This document shows positions 17,977 through 27,515 of a DNA stretch of 64,000 nt, in pieces. Location of the stretch: the NCBI GenBank assembly GCA_963837775.1, contig CAWIOX010000004.1:620001-684000 (forward strand), read 5' to 3'. The stretch comes from CAWIOX01 sp963837775 (GTDB lineage Bacteria > Pseudomonadota > Gammaproteobacteria > Burkholderiales > Burkholderiaceae_D). The position numbers and the translations under genes were made by a program. Position 1 is the first letter of the stretch. Each line of letters opens with the position of its first letter. The notes under the pieces are model-generated. The model searched no databases. It was not told the origin of the DNA and saw only the letters and a program-made list of their open reading frames with translations.

Positions 17977-19295
17977 TCACGCAGCGGCCAATATCTGCAC
18001 AATCTCGGCAAACAGCGGCCGCGCGGCGCTGTTGCGGTCGGCGCAGCGTGCCTGCAGCGCCCGCAGGGTCTTCAGTCCTTGCGTTTCAGCGGCGGCGCAG
18101 CGCGCCAGCAATTCTTCCAGCAGGCAGGCAAACGCGCGCACTTCGATGCGCTGCAGCGCCTGCGCATGCACTGGATCGTCCGGCGCAAAGAACGACGCGG
18201 CGCCGAAATCGCCCAGCAGGCAGCCGCCCTGCCCGTTGTGCAAAATATTATGCGCATACAGATCGCCGTGCAGGATGCCGTGCGCATGCAGATGGCAGGC
18301 CGCGGCGGCGATGCCGCGCGCGATGCGCAGCACAGCATCCGAGCGTGAATGCGGTGCCGGGCGCATAACTGTCGCGCGTGCATGAATCGAGGCTGGGCGG
18401 GCCGGCCAGATTGCGGTAACTGGCATCGATCAGCGCCATCACCAGCCCCGCGCTGCCGTCCGGATGGCCGTCGATGCTGCCGTCGACGCCGATCAGATGC
18501 GGATGGTCGCCGGCGCCGATGCAGGCCGCCATCTCGCTGTGCGGCAAGCCGTCGCTGGTCAGCGCGCCCTTGAACAGTTTGACCGCGACTTCCTTGCGCC
18601 CCGCGTCAGTTTGCCAGTGCGCCTGATAAATCACGCCCGACGCGCCCTCGCCCAGCTGTTGCTGCAGATCCAGGCTGCGCCAGTCTATGCTGCGCAGCTG
18701 GCCGCCTTGCGCCAGCGCCGCGGCCTCGCCGGCTTCGCACAAGCGGATTGCCGGCATAGGCCAGCCACGACAGCCGCGGCAGCGCCGGCAGCCAGTCCGG
18801 CAGCGAGGTAAAGCGGTTGGCGGCGATGCGCAGCAATTCCAGCTGCGTGCAGGCCGCCATCTGCGCCGGCAATTGCTGCAACTGGTTGCCCGCCAACATC
18901 AGTTTTTGCAGGCGCAGGCATTGCCCCAGTTCGGCCGGCAATGCATCGATCCGGTTGTCGGTCAGGATCAGCCAGCGCAGCGCCGGCGTCAGCGCGGCGG
19001 CCGGCACATGGCGGATGCGGTTGGCCTTGAAGCCCACCATCTCCAGCTGCCGGCATTGGCCCAGCACGGCCGGCAGTTCGGTGAATTGATTGTCGGAACA
19101 AAACAGGATGCGCAGCTTGTGCAGCCGCCCCAGGTCATCCGGCAGCGACGACAAGGCATTGCCGGACAGGTTCAGGATTTCCAGCGAGTCGGCCAGATCG
19201 AAAATCTCGGCAGGAAATTGCGTCAGCCCGCACGACAGATCGAGCCGCCGGCTGCCGGCCAATTGTCCTGCGCGCAGCAATGAAAGTGTGTCCAT
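17977..19295 (-). CDS. Leucine-rich-repeat protein kinase, two frameshifts
   Basis: The N-terminal half has at least six leucine-rich repeats of about 23 residues (for example LEILNLSGNALSSLPDDLG, LRWLILTDNRIDALPAELG and LQKLMLAGNQLQQLPAQMA). A frameshift near 18740 leads to a Hanks-type kinase domain: Gly-loop LGEGASGVIYQA, VAVKLF lysine. A second shift near 18350 gives the catalytic loop HGDLYAHNIL (HRD replaced by HGD) and DFG in LLGDFGAASFF. The restored protein is about 438 residues, cytoplasmic, with no membrane segment. LRR-kinases are sporadic in proteobacteria and their targets are mostly unknown. No partner gene is nearby. Confidence 0.82.
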
Positions 19296-19705
19296 CCGGA
19301 AAAATACCTGGAAAAAATTGAAAAAGCCCGCGCTCAGCGCCGGCAAAAGCGCTGCCGCGCAGCGCGGATTCTACCGCCCCGCAGCCGGATCGGCGCGCAT
19401 GCAATAGCTGGCACGGCCAAATGTTGCCGGCATTGCTACGGATGCCCCGGACCGGATCGAGCGCGTTTGGCCGGGATCAAGGAAAGGCCATTAAAGCCTT
19501 CGGGATCACGGCGAAAAGACTTACGCTAGTCTGCCACCGTCGCAACAAGCGGGTCGCACGGTCTTTGGCGATGCAATGCAGGCACGAATGCCGATCCGGG
19601 CAACTGCCGCCGGCAGGAAAACCGTCATTCCCGCGCAGCCGGGGACGGTCTGATTTTTGCGCATTCAGACAAGCCGCTGAACAACCCAAAATTCAAGAAA
19701 AATAA
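19296..19705. other. Intergenic region, no gene seen
   Basis: This 400-base stretch has no credible protein. It contains GTCATTCCCGCG followed by a G-rich run (about 19623-19650), a motif often found in scattered betaproteobacterial palindromic repeats, but no second arm is clear. It ends at repeat copy 3. Confidence 0.4.
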
Positions 19706-19781
19706 GGGGGTATATGGAAAAAATAGCAGATAGCCGCACGGTTTCATTGGCATCTTAAAAATACCCGCGGCAGTATATTTT
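19706..19781 (+). repeat. AT-hairpin dispersed repeat, copy 3
   Basis: It begins GGGGGTATATGG, contains GCCGCACG and TTCATTGGCATC, and ends with the hairpin AAAAATAC-CCGCGGCA-GTATATTTT. The stem has one mismatch. Its order of motifs matches copies 4 and 5 throughout. It lies in a gene-poor gap upstream of a small hypothetical gene. Confidence 0.75.
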
Positions 19782-20092
19782 CACCCGGATTGGCTGCCCC
19801 GGTCGATCGCGGACGGATTCAGACCCGGATTATGCGCTGCGGCAAGCATCGCGCCGCATCCCGGGCCGCCACGATCACGCCCCGCGCCGGATCAGAAAGG
19901 TTGAAGCAACTGTGGATAGTCCTGATGAAAAAAATGACGGATAGATGGATGATGACAATAAGACAATGATGCAACCTCCGGCGCGTTGCAGGTCGGGCCA
20001 TTGGGTTGCCGCCTCAACGCAAGGATGCGGCGCCGGTCATTTTTCACCCTGATTCAATACCTAGCGAGAAAGTGCGATGCAAACAACATGCA

Positions 20093-20332
20093 ATGACATT
20101 TTTTACCCGGCAGGCGCGAATGTGGGCCTTTAAAAGCCTGGGCAGCAAAGTCCGGCTGCTGCAAGACTGGGATGTGCACGACGACGGATCGTGCATCAAG
20201 CCAGCCGGACAGGTAGGCATTCTCGACGGCATTATCCGGACCCACCCGCATGGAGTGCGCGCACTGGTGATCTTCCCCGATGACTTAAGCTGCGCGGTTG
20301 ACATCCCGTTCGGGATGCTGGAGCCGGATTAA
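20093..20332 (+). CDS. Small hypothetical protein
   Basis: This 79-residue frame begins at ATG 20093 (MTFFTRQARMWAFKSLGSKV) and ends DIPFGMLEPD. An upstream extension to 20006 is open. I do not recognise the family. The composition (VRLLQDWDVHDDGSCIKPAGQVGILDG and VRALVIFPDDLSCAVDIPF as alternating hydrophobic strands) suggests a small beta-rich soluble protein. It is isolated between two copies of the AT-hairpin repeat, so it may be a genuine orphan or a chance frame. Confidence 0.5.
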   Translation: MTFFTRQARMWAFKSLGSKVRLLQDWDVHDDGSCIKPAGQVGILDGIIRTHPHGVRALVIFPDDLSCAVDIPFGMLEPD

Positions 20333-20448
20333 GGTCAGCGCAGCAACGGCTGACAATACGACTGTCATGCAAGCGCCATCCGACTGTCGTACTTCGACAG
20401 GACAGCACCCGAACTCCGTATCCCGCCCTGTAGTTGAACAATAACAGC

Positions 20449-20528
20449 GGGGTATATGGCAAAAACGGCGGCTTGCCGCAGGTATTCATTGGCCTCTTAA
20501 AAATACCCATGGCAGTATATTTTTTTGC
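20449..20528 (+). repeat. AT-hairpin dispersed repeat, copy 4
   Basis: It starts GGGGTATATGG, then carries GGCGGCTTGCCGCAGGTATT and CATTGGCCTC, and ends AAAAATAC-CCATGGCA-GTATATTTT followed by TTTTGCC. It lies between a hypothetical gene and the chromate operon, on the same strand as both. Confidence 0.78.
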
Positions 20529-20661
20529 CTACATTGCCGAGCCGATCGGTGACAGCCGTCAAAACCCGGCGCGCACGACGATATTCATCCGCCGCCGCAA
20601 TGCCAGCCCGCCGGACTTGCCGAAAAAACCACCGTTTTAAAAACCGTAAAATTATTATATT

Positions 20662-20695
20662 GTAGATTACTCTACGTAATCGTAGAATTATCTAC
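20662..20695 (+). promoter_or_regulatory. Tandem palindrome operator of the chromate operon
   Basis: Two 14-bp palindromes of the form GTAGA-N4-TCTAC occur: GTAGATTACTCTAC (20662-20675) and GTAGAATTATCTAC (20682-20695). They are spaced exactly 20 bases centre to centre, and the second ends 3 bases before the chrB start at 20699. GATTAC-N5-GTAATC also overlaps the first. ChrB proteins are known chromate-sensing regulators of chr operons, so autoregulation here is a reasonable inference. Confidence 0.65.
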
Positions 20696-20698
20696 ATC

Positions 20699-21637
20699 AT
20701 GAAATACTTATTACTTATTACCAGCCTGCCGACAGAGAATGCGACTGCCCGCATGCGGGCATGGCGCGCGCTCAAGACCTCCGGTGCCGCGGTGTTGCGC
20801 GATGGCGTCTATCTGCTGCCGGAGCGCGATTCTTGCCGCAACACGCTGGACGACGGTCGCCGCCGATGTGCTTGCCGGCGGCGGCACCGCGCTGGTGCTG
20901 CGCGTCGAAGAACCGGAAGACGCAGGTTTCATCAGATTGTTCGAGCGCAGCGCGGACTACGCGGCACTGCTGGCCGACGCGGCCAAAATGCGTGCCGCGC
21001 TGACCGCCGACACGGTGATGGACGCGCTCAGGCAGATCCGCAAGCTGCGCAAGAGCTTCGCCAGCCTGGCCGAGATCGATTTTTTCCCCGGCGAAGCGCA
21101 GCGCCAGGCCGATGCGGCGCTGCAAGAACTGGAACTGGCTGCCGCGCGCGTGCTGGCCCCGGATGAACCGCATCCGGTCGATGCGACGATCTCGCGCCTG
21201 TCAGCGAGTCAGTACAAGGGCCGTACATGGGCCACCCGGCGGCGCCCGTGGGTCGATCGCCTGGCCTGCGCGTGGCTGATCCGGCGCTTCATCGACCCGC
21301 AAGCCCGCCTACTGTGGCTGGAATCACCCGCCGACTGTCCGGCCGATGCGCTGGGCTTTGACTTCGACGGCGCAACTTCAGCCACGTCGCCGGCCGCGTC
21401 AGCTTCGAGGTGCTGCTGGCCAACTTCGGCCTTGAGCACGCGGCACTCAGGCGGCTCGGCGCACTGGTGCATTACCTCGATGTCGGCGGCGTGCAGCCGC
21501 CCGAGGCTGCGGGGATAGAAAGCGTGCTGGCCGGACTGCGGGCCGCGATCGCCGATGACGATCAACTGCTGGCGAGCGCCAGCGCGGTGTTCGACGGCTT
21601 GCTGGCCAACTTTGAAAATGGAGCACCGACCCAATGA
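20699..21637 (+). CDS. chrB: Chromate resistance regulator ChrB, two frameshifts
   Basis: The start MKYLLLITSLPTENATARMRAWRALKTSGAAVLRDGVYLLP is characteristic of ChrB (read across two pieces). A shift near 20850 restores VAADVLAGGGTALVLRVEE, and another near 21375 restores NFSHVAGRVSFEVLLANFGLEHAALRRL, running to 21637. The total is about 312 residues, the usual ChrB length. ChrB acts as a chromate-responsive regulator for ChrA. The stop overlaps the ChrA start as ATGA. Confidence 0.88.
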
Positions 21638-23009
21638 ACCAATCCGAAACACTGCCGCTCGGGCGCACCGAATCCGGACCATCCAAACCATCTGCGGTCA
21701 GCTTCTGGCAGGCGTTCGCGTTCTGGCTCAAGCTGGGCTTCATCAGCTTCGGCGGGCCGGCCGGCCAGATTGCGATCATGCATCAGGAGCTGGTCGAAAA
21801 CCGGCGCTGGATTTCCGAGCGCCGCTTCCTGCATGCGCTGAACTACTGCATGGTGCTGCCCGGCCCGGAGGCGCAGCAGCTGGCCACCTACATCGGCTGG
21901 CTGATGCACCGCTCGTGGGGCGGCATCGTGGCCGGCGCGCTGTTCGTGCTGCCGTCGCTGCTGATCCTGATCGCGCTGTCGTGGCTGTATATCGCGTTCG
22001 GCAACCTGCCGCTGGTGGCGGGCCTGTTCTACGGCATCAAGCCGGCGGTGACCGCCATCGTGCTGCAGGCCGCGCACCGGATCGGCTCGCGCGCGCTGAA
22101 GAACCATGCGCTATGGGCGATGGCCGCCGCGTCCTTCGTCGCGATCTTTGCGCTGAACCTGCCGTTCCCCGTGATCGTCGCCGCCGCCGCGCTGATCGGC
22201 GCCATCGGCGGCCGGGTCGCGCCGGACCTGTTCAAGACCGGCGGCGCGCACGGCAAGGCCGACACCTCGTTCGGGCCGGCGCTGATCGACGACGACACGC
22301 CGACGCCCGCGCATGCGCGCTTCCGCTGGCCCGGGCTGCTGCGGGTGGTCGTCGGTCGGCGCGCTGCTGTGGGCGATTCCGATGGGCTTGTTGACGTGCG
22401 AGCTACGGCTGGGATCACGCGCTGACGCAAATGGGCTGGTTCTTCACCAAGGCGGCCTTGCTGACCTTCGGCGGCGCGTATGCGGTGCTGCCCTATGTCT
22501 ATCAGGGCGCGGTCGAACACTACGGCTGGCTGACGCCGACCCAGATGATCGACGGCCTGGCGCTGGGCGAAACCACGCCGGGGCCGCTGATCATGGTGGT
22601 GGCCTTCGTCGGCTTCGTCGGCGGCTACGTGAAAGCCCTGTTCGGGCCGGACAGCCTGTTTCTGGCCGGTGCGCTCGCGGCGGCGCTGGTGACCTGGTTC
22701 ACCTTCCTGCCCTCATTCCTGTTCATCCTGGCCGGCGGGCCGCTGGTCGAAGCGACCCACGGCGACCTGAAGTTCACCGCGCCGCTGACCGCGATCACCG
22801 CCGCCGTGGTCGGCGTGATCCTGAATCTGGCGCTGTTCTTCGGCTACCACGTGCTCTGGCCGCACGGCTTTGGCGCCAGCTTCGACTGGATGTCGGCGTT
22901 GATCGCGCTGGCCGCCGCGCTCGCGCTGTTGCGCTTCAAGCGCAATGTGATTCACGTGATCGCCGCCTGTGCGCTGCTTGGCCTGATCCTGAAAACCCTG
23001 ACCCTGTGA
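21634..23009 (+). CDS. chrA: Chromate efflux transporter ChrA (two-domain), two frameshifts
   Basis: The N-terminal CHR domain reads FWLKLGFISFGGPAGQIAIMHQELV with the conserved FGGP, and PGPEAQQLATYIGW follows. The C-terminal CHR domain reads MGWFFTKAALLTFGGAYAVLPYVY, with ETTPGPLIMVVAFVGF. Two extra bases, near 22355 and near 22400, break the linker. The short middle frame supplies GALLWAIPMGLLT and the next supplies YGWDHALTQ. Restored length is about 457 residues with about 12 helices, as in long-chain ChrA. It exports chromate anion from the cytoplasm. Confidence 0.9.
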
Positions 23010-23036
23010 GGTGCATTCATGCCGCCCGGGATGCTT

Positions 23037-24087
23037 TCAATGCCGGTGATGGTGGTGCGCATCCGGGAAATGCGGATGCGTGTGCGTGAGCGGCGTGTGC
23101 CGATGCGGGTGGCGGTGCCTGGCGCCCGGCGCGACCGGTTCGTCATGCGCATGCTGGTGATGCTCGTCGTGCGTGTGCGCATGGTCATGGGCCAGCGCTT
23201 CATGCACATGCGGATGGTCGTGCTGCTCGCTCAGGTGCAGCCAGATGCCGAGCCCCATCAACGCGCCGGCGACCAGCAGCGTCGGCGTCAGCGGTTCGCC
23301 CATTGCCAGCGCCAGCAGCGCGCCGATGAACGGCGCGACCGAAAAATAAGCGCCGGTACGCGCGGTGCCAAGGTGGCGCAAGCCGACCACGAACAGCGCC
23401 AGGCTCACGCCATAGGCGAAAAACCCGAGCAGCAGCGCGCCGGCCAGATTCGGCAACGGCGGCAGCGAGGCGCCCAGCATGAAAGCCAGCGCCAGATTGA
23501 CCGAACCGGCCACCAGCCCTTTCACTGAAGCAATCCAGGTTGCATCGGTCAGCGACACCTTGCGCGTCAGGTTGTTGTCGATGCCCCATGCGAAACACGC
23601 GCCAAGGATCGCCAGCGCCGGCCAGATGCCGGCAAAGTGCGCGTCGCCCGACCAGCTCAAGCACGACAGCCCCGGCCACGATCGCCAGCATGCCCAGCGC
23701 AATGCGGCGGTCGCAGTTCTCCTTGAACGCGAACCACGCCAGCAGCGTCGTAAACACCCCTTCCGCATTGAGCAGCAGCGATGCGCCCGATGCCGGCATC
23801 CCGGCCAGCCCCAGCATCAGCAGCAGCGGCCCGACGATCCCGCCGGCCACAATCGCCCCCGCAAACCACGGCACTTCAGCGCGCGGCAGCCTGACCGCTT
23901 GGGCCTTGCTGACATGGCGGTACAAAGCAAGGCCGACGCCGGAACCCAGATACAGCAGCCCGGCCAGCAGCCACGGGCTGACCGCATTCAGCAACAGTTT
24001 CGCCAGCGGCGTGCCGGCCCCGAACAAGATCGCCGCACCCAGCGCAGCCGGCACGCCGGTCTGGCGCAAGCCATTCATCATTTTCAT
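23037..24087 (-). CDS. EamA/DMT-family transporter with histidine-rich tail, one frameshift
   Basis: Two EamA repeats totalling about ten helices are present: GVPAALGAAILFGAGTPLAK to IVAGAVVLELVG, then after a shift near 23645 DAHFAGIWPALAILGACFAWGIDNNL to ALMGLGIWLHL. The last roughly 60 residues form a cytoplasmic or exposed tail extremely rich in His and Asp/Glu (EALAHDHAHTHDEHHQHAH, PHFPDAHHHHRH), a likely metal-binding segment. ATG 24087 is chosen because GGAGGA lies about 10 bases upstream, with 24096 as the alternative. Its position next to chrBA suggests a metal-related role, unproven. Confidence 0.85.
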
Positions 24088-24193
24088 CAAACGCATTCCT
24101 CCATCGCAGGTATACAGCATAGGAGCACCAAGCGCCGCGCGCCAGAAATTCGACGCACTTTCCCAATCCACCCCTAAATTCAATGATAATGAC

Positions 24194-24268
24194 GGGGTAT
24201 AGGACAAAAATGGCGGGTTGCCGCACGTATTCATTGGCCTTTTAAAAATACACACGGCAGTATATTTT
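24194..24268 (+). repeat. AT-hairpin dispersed repeat, copy 5
   Basis: It reads GGGGTATAGGACAAAAATGG, then GCGGGTTGCCGCACGTATTC and ATTGGCC, ending AAAAATAC-ACACGGCA-GTATATTTT and CTGGCC. The outer GGCC on each side can extend the stem. It lies between the divergent EamA transporter and luciferase-like genes, so it could carry promoter activity for either. Confidence 0.78.
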
Positions 24269-24440
24269 CTGGCCCTGATTGCCATTCCGACCGAAAACAC
24301 AAGCAAAACCGCATTGCCGCGATCCGGCGCTGCGCGCGAGGCCGGTTTTCTGGCACACTATTTATCAGCCGGCCAACTTCATTGCGCTGCCAATCCGACT
24401 TCAGTCTTGTCTTTTTTCCTGTTGCCCCGATGTAAAACAG

Positions 24441-25430
24441 ATGATCCCATTCTCCATCCTCGACCTTTCCCCCATCGCCGAAGGCAGCGATGCCGCCCAA
24501 TCATTCCGCAACACGCTCGACCTCGCCCGGCATGGCGAGCGCTGGGGCTACCAGCGCTTCTGGCTGGCGGAACACCACGGCATGCCCGGCATCGCCAGCG
24601 CCGCGACTGCGGTGCTGATCGGACATGTGGCGGCCGGCACCTCGCGCATCCGGGTCGGCGCCGGCGGCATCATGCTGCCCAACCATTCGCCGCTGGTGAT
24701 TGCCGAGCAGTTCGGCACGCTGGAATCGCTGTTCCCCGGCCGCATCGACCTCGGGCTGGGACGCGCACCGGGTTCCGACCAGGTCACCGCACGCGCGTTG
24801 CGGCGCAACCTGGCCTTCGATGCAGACGAGTTCCCGCAGGACGTGATGGAACTGATGGATTATTTCTCGCCGGTGCAAAAACGGCCGGTGTGCGCGATCC
24901 CCGGCGCCGGCCTGAACGTGCCGCTCTGGATTCTGGGATCGAGCCTGTTCGGCGCGCAACTGGCGGCCGCGCTCGGCCTGCCGTTTGCATTCGCGTCGCA
25001 TTTCGCGCCGGCGCAGATGATGCAGGCGATCGAACTGTACCGCGCCAACTTCCAGCCATCGGCGCAACTGGCGACACCGTATCTGATGCTCGGCTTCAAT
25101 GTCTGTGCCGCCGACAGCGACGAGGAAGCGCGCTTTCTCGCCACCTCCAGGCAGCAATCGTTCATCAACCTGCGCAGCGGCCGCCCCTCGCGCCTGCCGC
25201 CGCCAATGGACGGCTATCTGAGCCGCCTCGATCCGCAGCAGCGCGTAATGCTCGATCAGGCGTCATCGTGTTCTGCCATCGGCGCACCCGACACGGTCGC
25301 GCAAGAATTGCAGGACTTCATCACCCGCACCGGCGCCGATGAACTGATGATCATCACGCAGATATTCGACCACGCGGCCCGCCTGCGCTCGTACCAGATC
25401 ACCGCCGACATCCAGCAGACGCTGGCCTGA
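24441..25430 (+). CDS. Luciferase-like flavin-dependent monooxygenase (YhbW-type LLM)
   Basis: This is a 329-residue protein from ATG 24441 (MIPFSILDLSPIAEGSDAAQ). It has the group-1 LLM signatures RFWLAEHHGMPGIASAA, RVGAGGIMLPNHSPLVIAEQFGTLE and GRIDLGLGRAPGSD. These enzymes use reduced FMN and oxygen to oxidise a small substrate, which is not identifiable here. The gene is intact. A 60-base remnant of a paralogous 3' end lies at 32400-32459. DUF3820 follows 35 bases downstream, probably in the same transcript. Confidence 0.9.
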   Translation: MIPFSILDLSPIAEGSDAAQSFRNTLDLARHGERWGYQRFWLAEHHGMPGIASAATAVLIGHVAAGTSRIRVGAGGIMLPNHSPLVIAEQFGTLESLFPGRIDLGLGRAPGSDQVTARALRRNLAFDADEFPQDVMELMDYFSPVQKRPVCAIPGAGLNVPLWILGSSLFGAQLAAALGLPFAFASHFAPAQMMQAIELYRANFQPSAQLATPYLMLGFNVCAADSDEEARFLATSRQQSFINLRSGRPSRLPPPMDGYLSRLDPQQRVMLDQASSCSAIGAPDTVAQELQDFITRTGADELMIITQIFDHAARLRSYQITADIQQTLA

Positions 25431-25465
25431 TCCCGGCCACGACCGCCTTCCGTACAGCGCCCGCC

Positions 25466-25678
25466 ATGAAGCCCGAACATCTGCAGCTACTGCTCACCCG
25501 CGAAATGCCCTACGGCAAATACAAAGGCCGCCTGATCGCCGACCTGCCCGCGCATTACCTCGGCTGGTTCGCGCGCGAAGGCTTTCCCAAGGGAGAACTC
25601 GGCAGCCTGCTCGCGCTGATGTACGAACTCGACCACAACGCGCTCGCACATCTGCTCGATCCGCTGCGCAAACGATAG
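25466..25678 (+). CDS. DUF3820 family small protein
   Basis: This 70-residue protein has the core MPYGKYKGRLIADLPAHYLGWFAREGFPKGELG, a close match to the DUF3820 pattern (short conserved MPFGKYKG start and helical end), once listed as a putative quorum-sensing-regulated factor. It follows the luciferase-like gene closely and is followed by an 8-bp hairpin at 25685-25709. Its function is unknown. Confidence 0.82.
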   Translation: MKPEHLQLLLTREMPYGKYKGRLIADLPAHYLGWFAREGFPKGELGSLLALMYELDHNALAHLLDPLRKR

Positions 25679-25868
25679 AGCGCCGCCGTTGTTTTGTTGC
25701 CACAACGGCAGAATCGCCATGGACAGCGCATCAGCCGCCACCAGCGACATCCGTTAATTCAAGAATCTGAAGAGTGGATCGGGCCACAGCACATGCCTTG
25801 CGCGAGACGCCGATTAGGCAGGGTGCCGCTGGCGTCAGAATAATTATTCAAAAGTGGCTTGCTAATTT

Positions 25869-25889
25869 TAATGAGAATTATTACCATTA
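25869..25889 (+). promoter_or_regulatory. Fur box upstream of the iron-uptake genes
   Basis: The 21 bases from 25869 (TAATGAGAATTATTACC and the following ATTA) fit the Fur pattern of overlapping GATAAT-type hexamers on both strands. It lies 26 bases before the cupredoxin start, where Fur-Fe(II) would block transcription when iron is plentiful. Confidence 0.7.
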
Positions 25890-25914
25890 ACATCTTCCCT
25901 TTATGGAGCCAAAA

Positions 25915-26244
25915 ATGAAACGTCTGTTGTCGCTCACTCTTTTGTCACTTGCTGCCGCCAGCGCTTTTGCCGCTCCTGAGGAATTTACGCTAACGATCAA
26001 GGATCACGCCTTTGATCAAAAGGAAATCACGATCCCCGCCGGGAAGAAAATCAAGCTGCTGGTGGTGAACAAGGATGCCACTCCCGCAGAGTTTGAGAGC
26101 AAACCGCTGGGCCGCGAGAAGGTCATTCCCGGCAAATCGACCGGCACAGTCAACCTCGGCCCCTTGAAGCCTGGCCGCTACGCCTTCGTCGAGGAATATC
26201 ACGAAAACGACGCCGCCGCACAAGGCACCATCATAGTCAAATAA
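25915..26244 (+). CDS. Periplasmic cupredoxin-domain protein of an iron-uptake system
   Basis: This is a 109-residue protein from ATG 25915 (MKRLLSLTLLSLAAASAFA signal peptide, cleavage after FAA). The mature part is a cupredoxin-like beta sandwich (FTLTIKDHAFDQKEITIPAGKKIKLLVVNKD to EYHENDAAAQGTIIVK). Its Cys ligand is absent, as in the EfeO/FtrB-type small cupredoxins that accompany FTR1 permeases. The remaining His/Met-type positions suggest iron or copper handling in the periplasm. It is followed after 20 bases by the permease. Confidence 0.85.
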   Translation: MKRLLSLTLLSLAAASAFAAPEEFTLTIKDHAFDQKEITIPAGKKIKLLVVNKDATPAEFESKPLGREKVIPGKSTGTVNLGPLKPGRYAFVEEYHENDAAAQGTIIVK

Positions 26245-26264
26245 GACTCTAGTCAGGAACCAAC

Positions 26265-27098
26265 ATGTTCGCCGCTGCCCTCATCGTTTTTCGTGAGTCA
26301 CTGGAAGCTTCGCTGATCATCAGCATCATGGCGGCCGCTACACGGGGCATACCTTCGCGCGGACGCTGGATATTCGCAGGGATATTCGCCGGACTCGCCG
26401 GCGCGGCACTGTTGGCGTCGAGCATGGAGCTTATTTCCAACCTGGCCAGCGGAATGGGCCAGGAATTGTTCAATGCCGGCATTCTGATGCTGGCCGTTGG
26501 CATGCTGGCCTGGCACAACATCTGGATGTCGGTGCATGGCCGCGAAATGGCGGCGCAGGCGCTGAATACTGCACGCTCGATCAATGACGGTACGCGCGAA
26601 CGCTCGGTGATTCTCCTCGTTGTTGCGCTCGCCGTTTTGCGCGAAGGCTCGGAGACCGTGCTGTTTCTCTACGGCTTGGCCACCAGCAGTGAAGACGGCT
26701 TGCGTACCACAATTGGCGGTGGCTTGACTGGCCTGGCAGCTGGATTGCTGGTGGGCGGCCTGCTGTACGCCGGACTGCTGCGCATTCCGTTGCGCCGGTT
26801 CTTCTCGATTACCGGCATCCTGGTGATGCTGCTGGCCGCCAGCATGGCATCGCAAGCGGCGCGCTTCCTGATTCAGGCCGACCTGTTGCCGAGCCTTGGC
26901 GCACCGCTATGGGATACCTCTGCTCTGCTGTCGCAGACGACGGCGCTCGGCACCCTGCTGCACGGACTGATCGGTTACGACGCGCAACCGGCAGGCATGC
27001 AGATTGTATTTTATGTCGTGGTACTGGTCGCCATTATCGCCGGAATGCGTTGGGTGGCCCCGCGCGGACAGCACGGAACGCCGCAGGGTGCGTCCTGA
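26265..27098 (+). CDS. FTR1-family high-affinity iron permease
   Basis: This 277-residue protein has seven predicted helices and two REXXE iron-binding motifs: FRESLEASLI near residue 10 and VLREGSETVLFL near residue 125. Both acidic motifs are intact. The family moves oxidised iron across the inner membrane together with a periplasmic cupredoxin, as encoded just upstream. No ferredoxin-type partner (FtrD) follows. A 28-residue frame at 27101-27187 overlaps the end of the operon and is not recognised. Confidence 0.92.
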   Translation: MFAAALIVFRESLEASLIISIMAAATRGIPSRGRWIFAGIFAGLAGAALLASSMELISNLASGMGQELFNAGILMLAVGMLAWHNIWMSVHGREMAAQALNTARSINDGTRERSVILLVVALAVLREGSETVLFLYGLATSSEDGLRTTIGGGLTGLAAGLLVGGLLYAGLLRIPLRRFFSITGILVMLLAASMASQAARFLIQADLLPSLGAPLWDTSALLSQTTALGTLLHGLIGYDAQPAGMQIVFYVVVLVAIIAGMRWVAPRGQHGTPQGAS

Positions 27099-27216
27099 CC
27101 ATGCCGAAATGGCATCTTCAACGACAGCCCCTGGACAAGACCGGTAGTTTGCCCACCGACGTCAACGACCGCAATCGCTGCATTTAAGCCGGTTCGATCC
27201 CGCCCCCTCCAAAATC

Positions 27217-27247
27217 AAGGACTTGACTCGATATGAGCCAAGTCCTT
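27217..27247 (+). terminator. Terminator after the FTR1 gene
   Basis: AAGGACTTG (27217-27225) pairs with CAAGTCCTT (27239-27247) around a 13-nt loop, followed by TTGCATTTG. The T-run is imperfect but position and stem fit intrinsic termination of the iron operon. Confidence 0.6.
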
Positions 27248-27515
27248 TGCATTTGATACCGCTCGATAGCGGCCGCGCTCACCGCCTGAATCCCCTTCCT
27301 GGATGCTGGCAACGCGAATCCCAAGCTGCGACCGTTCTCGCAGACGGGACTTCGTCAAACGCAGCAACACATCTCGATGCCGGTTTGGCCTGTTGAGGCG
27401 GATGACAAGTGATCGACCAAAAAGTCGCCGGCCCCTGCCCGATGCAGGCATTTCAAACACCTGATCGGCCCTTCTCCCTTCAGATATTTATCTGATCTCG
27501 GAAGACCGCAGTTGC
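27248..27515. other. Intergenic region before the convergent ABC transporter gene
   Basis: A minus-strand frame of 81 codons (27215-27460) overlaps the terminator, is Arg-rich and resembles no family I know. I regard it as chance. Nothing else is seen. Confidence 0.4.

Noticed and set aside
19623..19650. GTCATTCCCGCG plus a G-rich run as a repeat element
   Set aside because: The second arm is not clear and there is no other copy in the window, so it cannot be supported as a repeat.
27215..27460. 81-codon Arg-rich minus-strand frame
   Set aside because: It overlaps the iron-operon terminator, has no recognisable domain and its composition looks like chance coding in GC-rich DNA.
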